Numbered from the stretch's first letter, positions 1 to 7,095 are shown. The stretch is 7,547 nucleotides of DNA from Pseudomonadota bacterium (GCA_023405565.1 JAEXXW010000560.1:1-7547), one strand, 5' to 3'. Notes: generated by a model from the sequence alone, not told the origin. Numbers and translations: made by a program.

Positions 1-917
1 GCCACCCACGGGCCTTCGTAAAGCAGGCGCGCCGCTTCGAGCAGCGGTGCCACATCGATCTCGACGATGTCCGCGCCCATGTTGCGCAACAGGGCGATGG
101 CGGTGAGGAACGATGTCTCGCTTTGGCGGTCGCCGAAAAAATGGCGGCCGCTTTCGGTCGGCACGGCGATGCGCAAGGCGGGCGACGGCGTCCCGATGGT
201 GCCAAGCGGGCGATAACGCGAATAGGGGTCGGTTTCGTCCGGCGCGGCAAGCACCGAGAGCACGGCAAAGGCGTCGTCGGAATTGAGCGCGAAGATCGAC
301 ACGCAATCGAGTGTCCGGCAGGCCGGCAGGACACCTGTCGTCGAGATCAGGCCAAGGCTCGGCTTTAAACCCACAATATTATTGAGACCTGCCGGCACGC
401 GGCCGGAGCCGGCAGTATCGGTGCCGAGCGCGATCGGCACAAGACCCGCTGAAACAGCAACGGCCGAACCGGAGCTCGATCCGCCCGGAATCAGGTCAGG
501 GTTGAACGGGTTTCGCGGCACGCCATAAGGCGAGCGCACCCCCACTAGACCGGTGGCGAACTGGTCGAGATTGGTCTTGCCGATGACGATGGCGCCCGCC
601 GCGCGCAACCTTGCTACCGCGGTTGCATCCGTTTTCGCGAGATAGGCGAAGGCCGGGCAGGCCGCCGTGGTCGGCAAGCCAGCCACATCTATATTATCCT
701 TGATCGCGACCGGCACGCCGAACAGCGGCTTGCCCTCCGGGCCGTCGGCCATCAGGGCGCGGGCATCCGCCAGAGCCTCGGCCTCGTCGCGCAACGTAAT
801 GAACACGGCGGGGTCGCCATAGGCCCTGATCCGCTCATAGCTGCGCCGGATCGTCTGCTCGGGAGTAAATTTGCCGGATCGGTGCGCGGCCAGGATATCG
901 CTGACAGTCTCGGTCAT
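1..917 (-). CDS. atzF: Allophanate hydrolase, N-terminal amidase part (partial, runs off left edge)
   Basis: Predicted cytoplasmic amidase-signature enzyme that hydrolyses allophanate (urea-1-carboxylate) to ammonia and CO2, the second step of the urea carboxylase route and the end of cyanurate/biuret breakdown. Reading leftward from the ATG at 915-917 gives 305 codons with no stop. Seen: the core LFGVPVAIKDNID with Lys73, GGSSSGS with Ser147, and GTDTAGSGRVPAGLNN with Ser171. These are the Lys-cisSer-Ser triad, with the 24-residue Ser-Ser spacing usual for the family. The stretch through AGLNNIVGLKPS is characteristic of allophanate hydrolases rather than general amidases or GatA. The C-terminal part, about half of a full AtzF of roughly 600 residues, lies outside the window. 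There is no strong Shine-Dalgarno before the ATG. The gene diverges from nasT. A urea carboxylase or related gene would be expected further left, but this cannot be seen. Confidence 0.9.
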   Translation of the reverse strand, partial: MTETVSDILAAHRSGKFTPEQTIRRSYERIRAYGDPAVFITLRDEAEALADARALMADGPEGKPLFGVPVAIKDNIDVAGLPTTAACPAFAYLAKTDATAVARLRAAGAIVIGKTNLDQFATGLVGVRSPYGVPRNPFNPDLIPGGSSSGSAVAVSAGLVPIALGTDTAGSGRVPAGLNNIVGLKPSLGLISTTGVLPACRTLDCVSIFALNSDDAFAVLSVLAAPDETDPYSRYRPLGTIGTPSPALRIAVPTESGRHFFGDRQSETSFLTAIALLRNMGADIVEIDVAPLLEAARLLYEGPWV

Positions 918-969
918 TGGCTCAAAATGCTATCTTGTCGCGGGTCACATTAGGCGGCCCCCTGCCGAT

Positions 970-1016
970 GCGCAAATGCGCCACATCCTGTGTGGATGAG
1001 TGTACCGGGTGCCCGG
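970..1016. repeat. Three adjacent short inverted repeats in the atzF-nasT divergent gap
   Basis: Three small palindromes lie in 47 bases: GCGC-AAAT-GCGC at 970-981, CCACA-TCCTG-TGTGG at 981-995, and CCGGG-TG-CCCGG at 1005-1016. None is followed by a T tract on either strand, so they are not ordinary terminators. They could form hairpins in an atzF leader transcript on the minus strand, or be operator sites for a dimeric regulator. ANTAR proteins bind paired hairpins whose hexaloops have A at position 1 and G at position 4. The middle repeat read on the minus strand has a loop of 5 or 7 bases, so it is not a clean match. The repeats are seen directly; any function is inference. Confidence 0.4.
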
Positions 1017-1018
1017 AG

Positions 1019-1034
1019 TGGCCTGATTCCTGCT
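1019..1034 (+). promoter_or_regulatory. Candidate sigma-54 (-24/-12) promoter for nasTS
   Basis: The sequence TGGCCTGATTCCTGCT fits the RpoN consensus TGGCACG-N4-TTGCW at TGGC, G7 and the final TGCT. The essential GG (1020-1021) and GC (1032-1033) are exactly 12 bases apart. It departs from consensus at three positions (A5 to C, C6 to T, T12 to C). Transcription would start near 1044, leaving about 29 bases before the TTG start of nasT. RpoN control would suit a nitrogen-regulation operon. I see no convincing NtrC site upstream. This is a motif match by eye. Confidence 0.4.
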
Positions 1035-1072
1035 TCTTTTTTCATCGCTGACGACATGCGAGTGGACATCTG

Positions 1073-1708
1073 TTGAACAAGGATAATCGTCCAGACAAAC
1101 AGGCCAGCCGCCCGGCCGGCGGAATGGACCTGAACGTCAAAATTGTCATCGTGGACGAAAGTCCGGTGCGCTCGGCCATCCTTGAGGAGGGGCTGCGCGA
1201 GGCTGGCTTTATGGACGTTACCCGTATCGCGGAGATGACCAATCTCCTCGCGCGCATTTATGCGATCGATCCTGACGTCATTCTCATCGATCTGGAAAAT
1301 CCCAGCCGCGACGTTCTCGAGCAGATGTTTCAGGTCAGCCGCATCGTTAAGCGGCCGATCGCGATGTTCGTGGACCAAAGCGACACCGCCTCGATTCAGG
1401 CCTCCGTCGATGCCGGCGTTGCGTCCTACATCGTCGATGGTCTCAAGAAAGAGCGCATCAAGCACATCCTCGACACCTGCATCTCGCGTTTCAACGCTTT
1501 CGCGCGCCTGCAGGAGGAGCTCGATCGCACCAAATCCGCCCTTGAGGAACGCAAGGTGATCGACCGCGCCAAGGGGATTCTGATGAAGGCAAAAGGGATC
1601 AACGAAGAAGAAGCCTATGCGTTGTTGCGGAAGACAGCCATGAATGAAAACAAGAAGATTGCGGAGATCGCGCAATCGGTCATCACCGCGGCGGAGATGT
1701 TCAAATGA
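1073..1708 (+). CDS. nasT: NasT-like ANTAR response regulator (transcription antiterminator)
   Basis: Cytoplasmic RNA-binding antiterminator. In studied systems NasT binds paired hairpins in a leader RNA and prevents early termination, and NasS holds it inactive until ligand is present. Residues about 22-145 form a receiver-like domain with acidic pocket Asp28/Glu29 and Asp73 in the phosphoacceptor position (LIDLENPS). The usual beta-5 Lys is replaced by Asp122 (YIVDGL), so phosphorylation is doubtful. A coiled-coil linker (about 145-160) leads to the ANTAR domain (about 160-208) with VIDRAKGILM and EEEAYALLRKTAM. The start is uncertain. TTG at 1073 has an AGTGGA six bases upstream and gives 211 residues. 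ATG at 1124 (residue 18) gives 194 residues, nearer the usual length, but has no well-spaced ribosome site. The stop overlaps the nasS start in ATGA. The family assignment is secure; the target RNA is unknown. Confidence 0.88.
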   Translation: MNKDNRPDKQASRPAGGMDLNVKIVIVDESPVRSAILEEGLREAGFMDVTRIAEMTNLLARIYAIDPDVILIDLENPSRDVLEQMFQVSRIVKRPIAMFVDQSDTASIQASVDAGVASYIVDGLKKERIKHILDTCISRFNAFARLQEELDRTKSALEERKVIDRAKGILMKAKGINEEEAYALLRKTAMNENKKIAEIAQSVITAAEMFK

Positions 1709-2877
1709 GTGCGGCGAAGCGTTTGAGGATTGGCTTCATCCCGCTCGTCGATGCCACCGCGCTGATCGTTGCGGTCGACAGGGGCTTCACCGCTGAGGAG
1801 GGGCTGGATATCGAACTCGTGCGCGAGGTGTCCTGGTCGAATGTTCGCGACAAGCTGAATATCGGATTATTCGATGCGGCACATCTTCTGGCGCCGGTTG
1901 CGATCGCCTCGAGCCTGGGTCTGGGTCACGTCAAGGTGCCCATCATCACGGCCTTCGGACTCGGTTTGAATGGAAACGCCATTACGATTTCGCCCGAATT
2001 GTTCAGCGCTCTGAAGGGTGCCGCTGATGGCGATCTGAGTGATCCGATGGTGTCCGCGCGCGCACTCGCGCGCGTCGTGATGGATCGCAAGGCGCGTGGC
2101 GAGGAACCGCTTACTTTCGGGATGACCTTTCCATACTCGACGCACAATTATCAGCTTCGGTTCTGGATGGCGGCGGGCGGCGTCGATCCCGACCAGGATG
2201 TGCGGCTGATCGTGTTGCCGCCACCTTACATGGTCGAGAGCCTCGCCAACAAGCATGTCGATGCCTTCTGCGTCGGCGCGCCGTGGAATTCGGTCGCGGT
2301 CGATCTTGGCATCGGCCACATCCTGCATTTCGTCTCGGAAATCCTAGAACGGGCAGCGGAGAAGGTGCTGGCGGTTCGCGCGCGCTGGGCGGAGGACAAT
2401 CCCGGCGTTTTCCGCAAACTGGTCCGCGCGCATGGCCGTGCGGCCGACTTTGTGGAGAATGAAAGCAATCGTGACGAGGTTGCCCGTATCCTCTCGGCGC
2501 CGGAACGGATCGCCGTTGCTCCGGAGGTGATCCGTCGGACATTGGATGGACGCTTGAAGATATCTCCTGATGGCGCCTATCGGTCCAGTGACCGTTATCT
2601 CATGGTTGGCCGCAAGGGCGCGGCGCGTCCCGACCTTACGCAAGCAGCATGGCTCTATGCCCAAATGGTTCGCTGGGGTCAGGCATTGATGTCCGCAGAA
2701 GGCTTGGCAGAGGCGAAGGCGACGTTTCGTCCCGATCTCTATGACGAGATCATCGGCGGCAGCCCGGATCTGCCGGCCTCGGAACCCGCCGATCGCGTAG
2801 GGGCCTTTACCGGCCCGGCCTTCGATCCTGACAACATTGCCGCCCATCTCGACGGCTGGAAAATCCGCCGCCGCTAG
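1705..2877 (+). CDS. nasS: NasS-like cytoplasmic nitrate-sensor protein (NrtA/CmpA family)
   Basis: Partner of NasT: a soluble sensor resembling the periplasmic nitrate-binding protein NrtA but made without a signal peptide. The N terminus MSAAKRLRIGFIPLVDAT goes straight into the first beta strand, which fits a cytoplasmic, two-lobed ligand-binding protein that sequesters NasT. Family motifs are visible: FIPLVDATALIVA (11-23), the NAITIS strand (91-96), STHNYQLRFWMAAGGVDPD (145-163), LPPPYMV (171-177) and DAFCVGAPWN (186-195). These match the NrtA pattern of HNYxLRYWLAAGGI, PPPxM and FCVGEPWN. The length of 390 residues is normal. Translation is coupled to nasT by a 4-base overlap. The classical ligands are nitrate and nitrite, but the gene neighbourhood here contains allophanate hydrolase and no nitrate reductase, so the ligand is not proven. 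The stop codon lies in the left border of an intergenic repeat. Confidence 0.85.
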   Translation: MSAAKRLRIGFIPLVDATALIVAVDRGFTAEEGLDIELVREVSWSNVRDKLNIGLFDAAHLLAPVAIASSLGLGHVKVPIITAFGLGLNGNAITISPELFSALKGAADGDLSDPMVSARALARVVMDRKARGEEPLTFGMTFPYSTHNYQLRFWMAAGGVDPDQDVRLIVLPPPYMVESLANKHVDAFCVGAPWNSVAVDLGIGHILHFVSEILERAAEKVLAVRARWAEDNPGVFRKLVRAHGRAADFVENESNRDEVARILSAPERIAVAPEVIRRTLDGRLKISPDGAYRSSDRYLMVGRKGAARPDLTQAAWLYAQMVRWGQALMSAEGLAEAKATFRPDLYDEIIGGSPDLPASEPADRVGAFTGPAFDPDNIAAHLDGWKIRRR

Positions 2878-2981
2878 AGCGTTTTCGAGCGAAGCGGATA
2901 CCGGTTCGCGTGAAGAAAACGCGACAAAACAAAAAGCTAGAGGCCCGGCTTTGATTCCCATCAAAGCCGGAAAGCCTCTAG
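2874..2981. repeat. CTAG-bounded two-hairpin intergenic repeat
   Basis: A 108-base element starts with CTAGAG (2874-2879), has CTAGAG again at the internal junction (2937-2942) and ends with CTAG (2978-2981). The left module folds as nested stems: GCGTTTTC/GAAAACGC (2879-2886 with 2915-2922), GCGAA/TTCGC (2889-2893 with 2905-2909) and CGG/CCG (2895-2897 with 2901-2903). The right module is a perfect 11-bp stem (2945-2955 with 2960-2970, loop TCCC) inside an 8-bp stem (2937-2944 with 2974-2981) with an AAA bulge. From memory, near-identical sequences are abundant between genes in Bradyrhizobium and relatives. The structure is seen directly; membership of that repeat family is recollection. It carries the stop codons of both flanking convergent genes. 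Confidence 0.75.
2924..2981 (-). terminator. Rho-independent terminator of the amidohydrolase gene
   Basis: Read on the minus strand, the hairpin at 2937-2981 (8 bp plus 11 bp, tetraloop) is followed at once by a T-rich tract, CTTTTTGTTTTG. The amidohydrolase stop codon TAG (2978-2980) is inside the first arm, so termination follows translation directly. In the plus direction there is no T tract after the stem, so it should act mainly on leftward transcripts, although the stem may also slow or stabilise nasS mRNA ends. Confidence 0.7.
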
Positions 2982-4384
2982 TTGCCCAGCGTGTTCTTGT
3001 AGACCGCGCCGTCCTTCATTATGACGACGAAGTTGCGGGCGGGGTCGGTCACGAGGGCGATATTCTCCAGCGGATTGCCGTCGACCAGCAAGAGGTCGGC
3101 GAGGGCGCCTTCTTCCACGACGCCGAGCTTGCCCGGATAGGGATTGCGAGGCCCGGTCAGCATCAGCAGCTCGCCATTGGTCGATGTCGCCATGGTCAGC
3201 GCTTCGGCCGGCGTGAACCAGCGCGTCAGATCGACGATGCCCTGTCCCTGACGCTTCGCCAGCGCCTCGGAGAACAGGATGTCGGTGCCCCATGCGGTCC
3301 TGATCTTGTATTTTTTCGCCAGCGCATAGACGTTGTCGGTGCCGGTAATGACCTGCTTCATCCGCGCCTGATTTTGCGGAGGCAGAGCGGCGGCGCCTGC
3401 GAGATCGACGAAGGGCTGCGTGCTGAGCCAGATCCCTTTTTCTGCCATCAGGCGGGCCGACGCTTCATCCATGAGATGCGCGTGCTCAATAACCTTGACG
3501 CCGGCCGCGATCGACCGCTGGATCGAAGCTGGCGTGTAGGCGTGGGTGGCAACGTATGTGCCCCAGTTCTCGGCGGCCTCGACCGCGGCGCGCAATTCGG
3601 GCTCGGTAAAGGTCGAGGCATCGAGCGGGCTGAACGGCGAGGCGACGCCACCGCCGGCGGTCAGCTTGATCTGCGACGCGCCCTGCATCAATTGCTCTCG
3701 GACACGCAGGCGCACTTCGTCCGGACTGTCGGCGATCATGGCGCCGCCAAGCTGTTCGACACGGCTGAGCATTCCGCCGAGCGTCCTCGGCAAATCGGAG
3801 ACTTGACGAAAATCGCCGTGCCCCGAGGTGACCGTGATGACCGCCCCGGACGGATAGATGCGCGGCCCGGGCAACAGCCCTTCGTCGATCGCGCGCTTCA
3901 GGCCGAAAGCCGGACCGCCCATGTCGCGAATGGTGGTGAAGCCCCGCATCAGTGTGGCCGTGGCCTCGGCGCCAGCCAGAAGAATGGAATAGCCCACGTC
4001 GCTGGACAGCAGCATCGCCGGCGTCGGACGCACCATCATCACATGCCAGTGCGCGTCGATCAGCCCCGGCATCAGCGTGCGACCGCCGCCATCAATGATG
4101 CGCGTATCGGCCCGGCGATCGGTCGGGATCGGGCTGGTCGAGATGCGTTCAATGATGTTGCCGCGGACCAGCACATGGGACGGTGTGGACAGCGTTGCGC
4201 TTTTACCATCGAAGATGCGGACGTTCTGGAAGAGTGTCACAGGCCCGTCGGCAGGAGCAGCAGCAGGGGTGGTCGGTGCCTGCGCGAGGCCTGGCTGGCA
4301 GAAGCCGATGAGGGTCGTCAGCGCGCCAAGCAAAAGACGGATGATCGGTTTGCGTGTCGGTTGCATCATCCAGCCAAGGGACAT
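2978..4384 (-). CDS. Exported metal-dependent amidohydrolase (imidazolonepropionase/prolidase-like)
   Basis: Predicted zinc-dependent hydrolase of the amidohydrolase superfamily, probably acting on an amide or peptide-like bond outside the cytoplasm. The start is ATG at 4382-4384, because AGGAGG lies seven bases upstream; a TTG two codons earlier is too close to that site. This gives 468 residues. A signal peptide is clear: basic MQPTRKPIIR, hydrophobic LLLGALTTLIGF, and likely cleavage after GLAQA at about residue 36. Metal-site residues in the 468-residue numbering are His112/His114 (GLIDAHWHV), Lys240 (IKLTAGGG, the likely carboxylated lysine), His281 (ATHAYT), His301 (EHAH) and Asp368 (GTDIL). 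The terminal GALADLLLVDGNPL is the usual beta-sandwich strand. Relatives in this subgroup include Xaa-Pro and Xaa-Arg dipeptidases and drug-like amide hydrolases, so the substrate is not predictable. It is transcribed separately from livK, which has its own terminator upstream. Confidence 0.85.
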   Translation of the reverse strand: MSLGWMMQPTRKPIIRLLLGALTTLIGFCQPGLAQAPTTPAAAPADGPVTLFQNVRIFDGKSATLSTPSHVLVRGNIIERISTSPIPTDRRADTRIIDGGGRTLMPGLIDAHWHVMMVRPTPAMLLSSDVGYSILLAGAEATATLMRGFTTIRDMGGPAFGLKRAIDEGLLPGPRIYPSGAVITVTSGHGDFRQVSDLPRTLGGMLSRVEQLGGAMIADSPDEVRLRVREQLMQGASQIKLTAGGGVASPFSPLDASTFTEPELRAAVEAAENWGTYVATHAYTPASIQRSIAAGVKVIEHAHLMDEASARLMAEKGIWLSTQPFVDLAGAAALPPQNQARMKQVITGTDNVYALAKKYKIRTAWGTDILFSEALAKRQGQGIVDLTRWFTPAEALTMATSTNGELLMLTGPRNPYPGKLGVVEEGALADLLLVDGNPLENIALVTDPARNFVVIMKDGAVYKNTLGN

Positions 4385-4391
4385 GCCCAAT

Positions 4392-4397
4392 CCTCCT
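4392..4397 (-). promoter_or_regulatory. Ribosome binding site that fixes the amidohydrolase start
   Basis: A perfect AGGAGG on the minus strand lies seven bases before ATG 4384. It rules out the longer TTG start at 4390, which would lie only one base after the site. Confidence 0.8.
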
Positions 4398-4473
4398 GCA
4401 TTAGTGTCGGTCGTGTTTTCTTTTCGACACGGAAATTGAGACGCCAGAATAACAGTTGTCCGAATTCCTTCAT

Positions 4474-4517
4474 CGTAAAAAGAAAGGGCGGTAAGGATCG
4501 CCCGATCCTCACCGCCC
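4474..4517 (-). terminator. Rho-independent terminator of the liv operon
   Basis: On the minus strand, just after livK, the arms at 4517-4504 and 4499-4486 form a 14-position stem with one mismatch around a GGGC loop. It starts GGGCGGT and is followed by TTTCTTTTTACG. The strong GC stem and U-rich tail are typical. It separates livK from the downstream amidohydrolase, which therefore needs its own promoter in about 4398-4473; I could not pick out a convincing one. Confidence 0.85.
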
Positions 4518-4565
4518 GTATCGTTTTACTGACCTCAACCCGCAATAGAGATCAGCGCTCGTGCG

Positions 4566-5711
4566 TCAATTCTCGAAATAGCTGATCTTGCCGTCCGGGC
4601 CCTTCTTCCACGTGTAGAGCACGTAGCGGTCCTTCTTCTTGCCGCCGACGAGATAGCCGTCATTTGATACGTCGCCCTTCTTGTCGAAGGACAGTTCACC
4701 CAGCACGGTCTTGAACGGCTTGCCCGACGAGATCAGAGCCGCGACCTTTTTCGGATCGAGGGTCTTGGCCTCTTCTGCGGCCTGCTTGATGATCTGCAAA
4801 GCGGCGTAGCTGTAGAGCGTATAAGCCTGTGGTTCGAAGCCCTTCTTGCGGAAGACCTCGACGATCTCCTTGTTGGCCGGGTTGGTGCGCGGATCGGGCG
4901 AGAAGGTCATCAGCGTGCCTTCGGCGCCGGGGCCGGCAATGGTGGCGAATTCGTCGTCGGTAATGCCGTCGCCGCCCATCAGCGGGGCCTTCACGCCCTG
5001 GTCGCGCATTTGGCGCACGATCAGGCCGCCGGTGTCATGCAAACCACCCCAGTAAAGCAGGTCGATATTGGCGGCCTTCAGCTTGGAGACGAGCGCGGTG
5101 AAATCCTTATCGTCCTTGTTGACGCCTTCGTAGAGAACTTCCTTCACGCCGCCCTTGTTCATCGCCTTGCGGGTTTCGTCAGCGAGACCCTGGCCATAGG
5201 TGGTCTTGTCGTGGACCACGGCAACGCGCTTGCCCTTGAATTTCTCGGCGATGATGTTGCCGGCGGCGCCGCCCTGCTGGTCGTCGCGGCCGCAGACGCG
5301 GAAGATGTTCCACATCTTGCGATCGGTGACGCGCGGATTGGTCGAGGCCGGGGTGATCGCGAGAATGCCGTTCTCCTGATAGACCTCCGACGCGGGCATG
5401 GTGACGCCCGAGTTGAAGTGGCCGATCACGAACTTCACGCCGTCCGCCACGAACTTGTTGGCGACCGAGACGCCTTCCTTCGGGTCGCCGCGATCGTCAC
5501 CGACGAAGAGCTGGATCTTCTGGCCGTTGATGCCGCCGGCTGCATTGATATCGGCAACGGCCTGTTCGACACCATTCTTCAATTGCAGGCCGAAGGCGGC
5601 GCTGCCGCCGGTGATCGGCCCGGCGACCCCGACCTTGATTTGTGCCTGCGCAGAACCCGTCGCTGCTACGGCAAGGCCGAGCGCAAGACCGAGCATGGTG
5701 GTCCGTTTCAT
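4566..5711 (-). CDS. livK: Branched-chain amino-acid-type ABC transporter substrate-binding protein
   Basis: Periplasmic receptor that hands its ligand to a LivHMGF-type permease. The 381 residues are normal for the family (Peripla_BP_6, Leu/Ile/Val-binding protein type). A signal peptide with KR at residues 2-3 and a hydrophobic stretch ends in SAQA, with probable cleavage after residue 23. The mature protein opens IKVGVAGPITGGSAAFG. Classic amino-acid-pocket motifs are present: GHFNSGVTMPAS (97-108) and ITPASTNPRVTDR (119-131), where Ser101, Ser123 and Thr124 would hold the ligand's amino-acid group. The motif RVCGRDDQQGG (138-148) is also typical. GGGGAG lies about seven bases before the ATG. 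Last gene of the operon, 98 bases after the small membrane protein gene and followed by a strong terminator. The ligand could be Leu/Ile/Val or another amino acid or amide; this family is broad. Confidence 0.9.
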   Translation of the reverse strand: MKRTTMLGLALGLAVAATGSAQAQIKVGVAGPITGGSAAFGLQLKNGVEQAVADINAAGGINGQKIQLFVGDDRGDPKEGVSVANKFVADGVKFVIGHFNSGVTMPASEVYQENGILAITPASTNPRVTDRKMWNIFRVCGRDDQQGGAAGNIIAEKFKGKRVAVVHDKTTYGQGLADETRKAMNKGGVKEVLYEGVNKDDKDFTALVSKLKAANIDLLYWGGLHDTGGLIVRQMRDQGVKAPLMGGDGITDDEFATIAGPGAEGTLMTFSPDPRTNPANKEIVEVFRKKGFEPQAYTLYSYAALQIIKQAAEEAKTLDPKKVAALISSGKPFKTVLGELSFDKKGDVSNDGYLVGGKKKDRYVLYTWKKGPDGKISYFEN

Positions 5712-5761
5712 TCAAAAACTCCCCTCGGATGGCGTGGCAGGTTTGGCCTGGTGACAATCAG

Positions 5762-5783
5762 CGGCGCCCGCCGTCAGGCGCCG
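5762..5783 (-). other. Intercistronic hairpin between the small membrane protein gene and livK
   Basis: CGGCGCC (5762-5768) and GGCGCCG (5777-5783) form a 7-bp all-GC stem with an 8-base loop in the 98-base gap. No T tract follows on the minus strand, so it is unlikely to terminate. It may act as a 3' stabiliser or processing point that lets livK mRNA accumulate above the rest of the operon, as receptor genes often do. The structure is seen; the role is inference. Confidence 0.4.
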
Positions 5784-5809
5784 AGTCTAGCGCCAAAGCG
5801 GGGAAAAGG

Positions 5810-6232
5810 TCATCCGGATTTGGGTGCTGCGGCGTTTCGCGCAGAGAATTTTATGACCCAATTCAGAGGCCCGGCGCGGCGGTAGATCCAGCCATATTGC
5901 CGGGCCATCTGGCCGGCGCGGGTCATGCGATATCCCCATAGCCCAAACAAAAGGCAAAACACGGTATCGACACTGTAATAATACGGCGACAGCAGCGTAT
6001 TGCCGGCGAGCGCGAAGTGCAGGAAGCGGACCGCGCCGCCAAGGGCGAGCGCCGCGAACAGCACCATCCACATCGATCGCCATGTGCCGGCGAGCGCGCG
6101 GCCCGACAGGAAGGATGCGCCGCCGCCCAGGAGGATCGTGATGATGAGGAAGGCCAGCCATCGGCTATTCTCGAAGAACAGCGAGCCGATGACGTTGAGA
6201 AGGATGAAGACAGGGACGAGAAGCAAGTCCAT
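5810..6232 (-). CDS. Small four-helix inner-membrane protein of the liv operon (DUF6867-like)
   Basis: Function unknown. The 140-residue product has four likely membrane segments at about 3-20, 25-44, 54-75 and 88-103, then a basic cytoplasmic-looking tail with RQYGWIYRRAGPLNW (111-125). The sequences GRALAGTWR (44-52), RFLHFALAGNTLLSPYYYSVD (69-89 region) and the tail motif resemble small membrane proteins found beside liv genes in other rhizobia, which I believe are catalogued as DUF6867. The ATG immediately follows the livF stop (TAGATG), and a GGAGG lies in the livF end, so translation is coupled and the protein is probably made in proportion to the transporter. It is too short and lacks the family features to be LivH or LivM. 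A plausible but untested role is an accessory subunit of this transporter. The protein call is firm; the DUF number is recollection. Confidence 0.75.
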   Translation of the reverse strand: MDLLLVPVFILLNVIGSLFFENSRWLAFLIITILLGGGASFLSGRALAGTWRSMWMVLFAALALGGAVRFLHFALAGNTLLSPYYYSVDTVFCLLFGLWGYRMTRAGQMARQYGWIYRRAGPLNWVIKFSARNAAAPKSG

Positions 6233-6979
<747 letters not shown>

Positions 6980-6985
6980 GATGCA

Positions 6986-6989
6986 CTCC
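6986..6989 (-). promoter_or_regulatory. Ribosome binding site that fixes the livF start
   Basis: GGAG on the minus strand lies six bases before ATG 6979. Together with protein length it supports this start over the open frame that extends upstream to 7189. Confidence 0.6.
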
Positions 6990-7005
6990 GCACGCCAAAC
7001 AGATA

Positions 7006-7095
7006 CCGTTCGTCCCCGCGGAGGCGAGGACCCAGAGCCATAACGCAAAATGTGTCCGCTGAAGACTGGGTTCCCGCCTGCGCGGGAATGAGCGG
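7006..7095. repeat. Inverted pair of REP-like palindromes between livG and livF
   Basis: Two copies of a roughly 30-base unit face each other (7006-7035 and 7066-7095) across a 30-base spacer. The 21-base cores (7015-7035 and 7066-7086) match at 18 positions when one is inverted. The right copy is also a hairpin of its own, TTCCCGC/GCGGGAA with loop CTGC (7071-7088). The TTCCCGCxxxGCGGGAA type and its HSRAGGNPV translation are well-known signs of REP sequences in proteobacteria. In the livGF mRNA the pair would form a long stem in the 139-base gap, which is much wider than is usual between these genes. Confidence 0.8.

Noticed and set aside
968..983. A sigma-54-like site on the minus strand for atzF (TGGCGC...GCGC)
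   Set aside because: The GG and GC elements are one base off the required 12-base spacing.
1056..1076. ATG at 1056 as a nasT start
   Set aside because: It is in a different frame and stops after six codons.
950..1675. A 241-residue open frame on the minus strand
   Set aside because: Antisense to nasT, which has clear receiver and ANTAR domains. The composition is typical of a GC-rich shadow frame.
2837..4585. A 582-residue open frame on the plus strand
   Set aside because: It lies antisense to the amidohydrolase, which has a signal peptide, a complete metal site and a perfect ribosome site. The plus-strand product is Arg/Gly/Asp-rich with no recognisable domain.
5010..5885. A 291-residue open frame on the plus strand
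   Set aside because: Antisense to livK and low in protein-like features.
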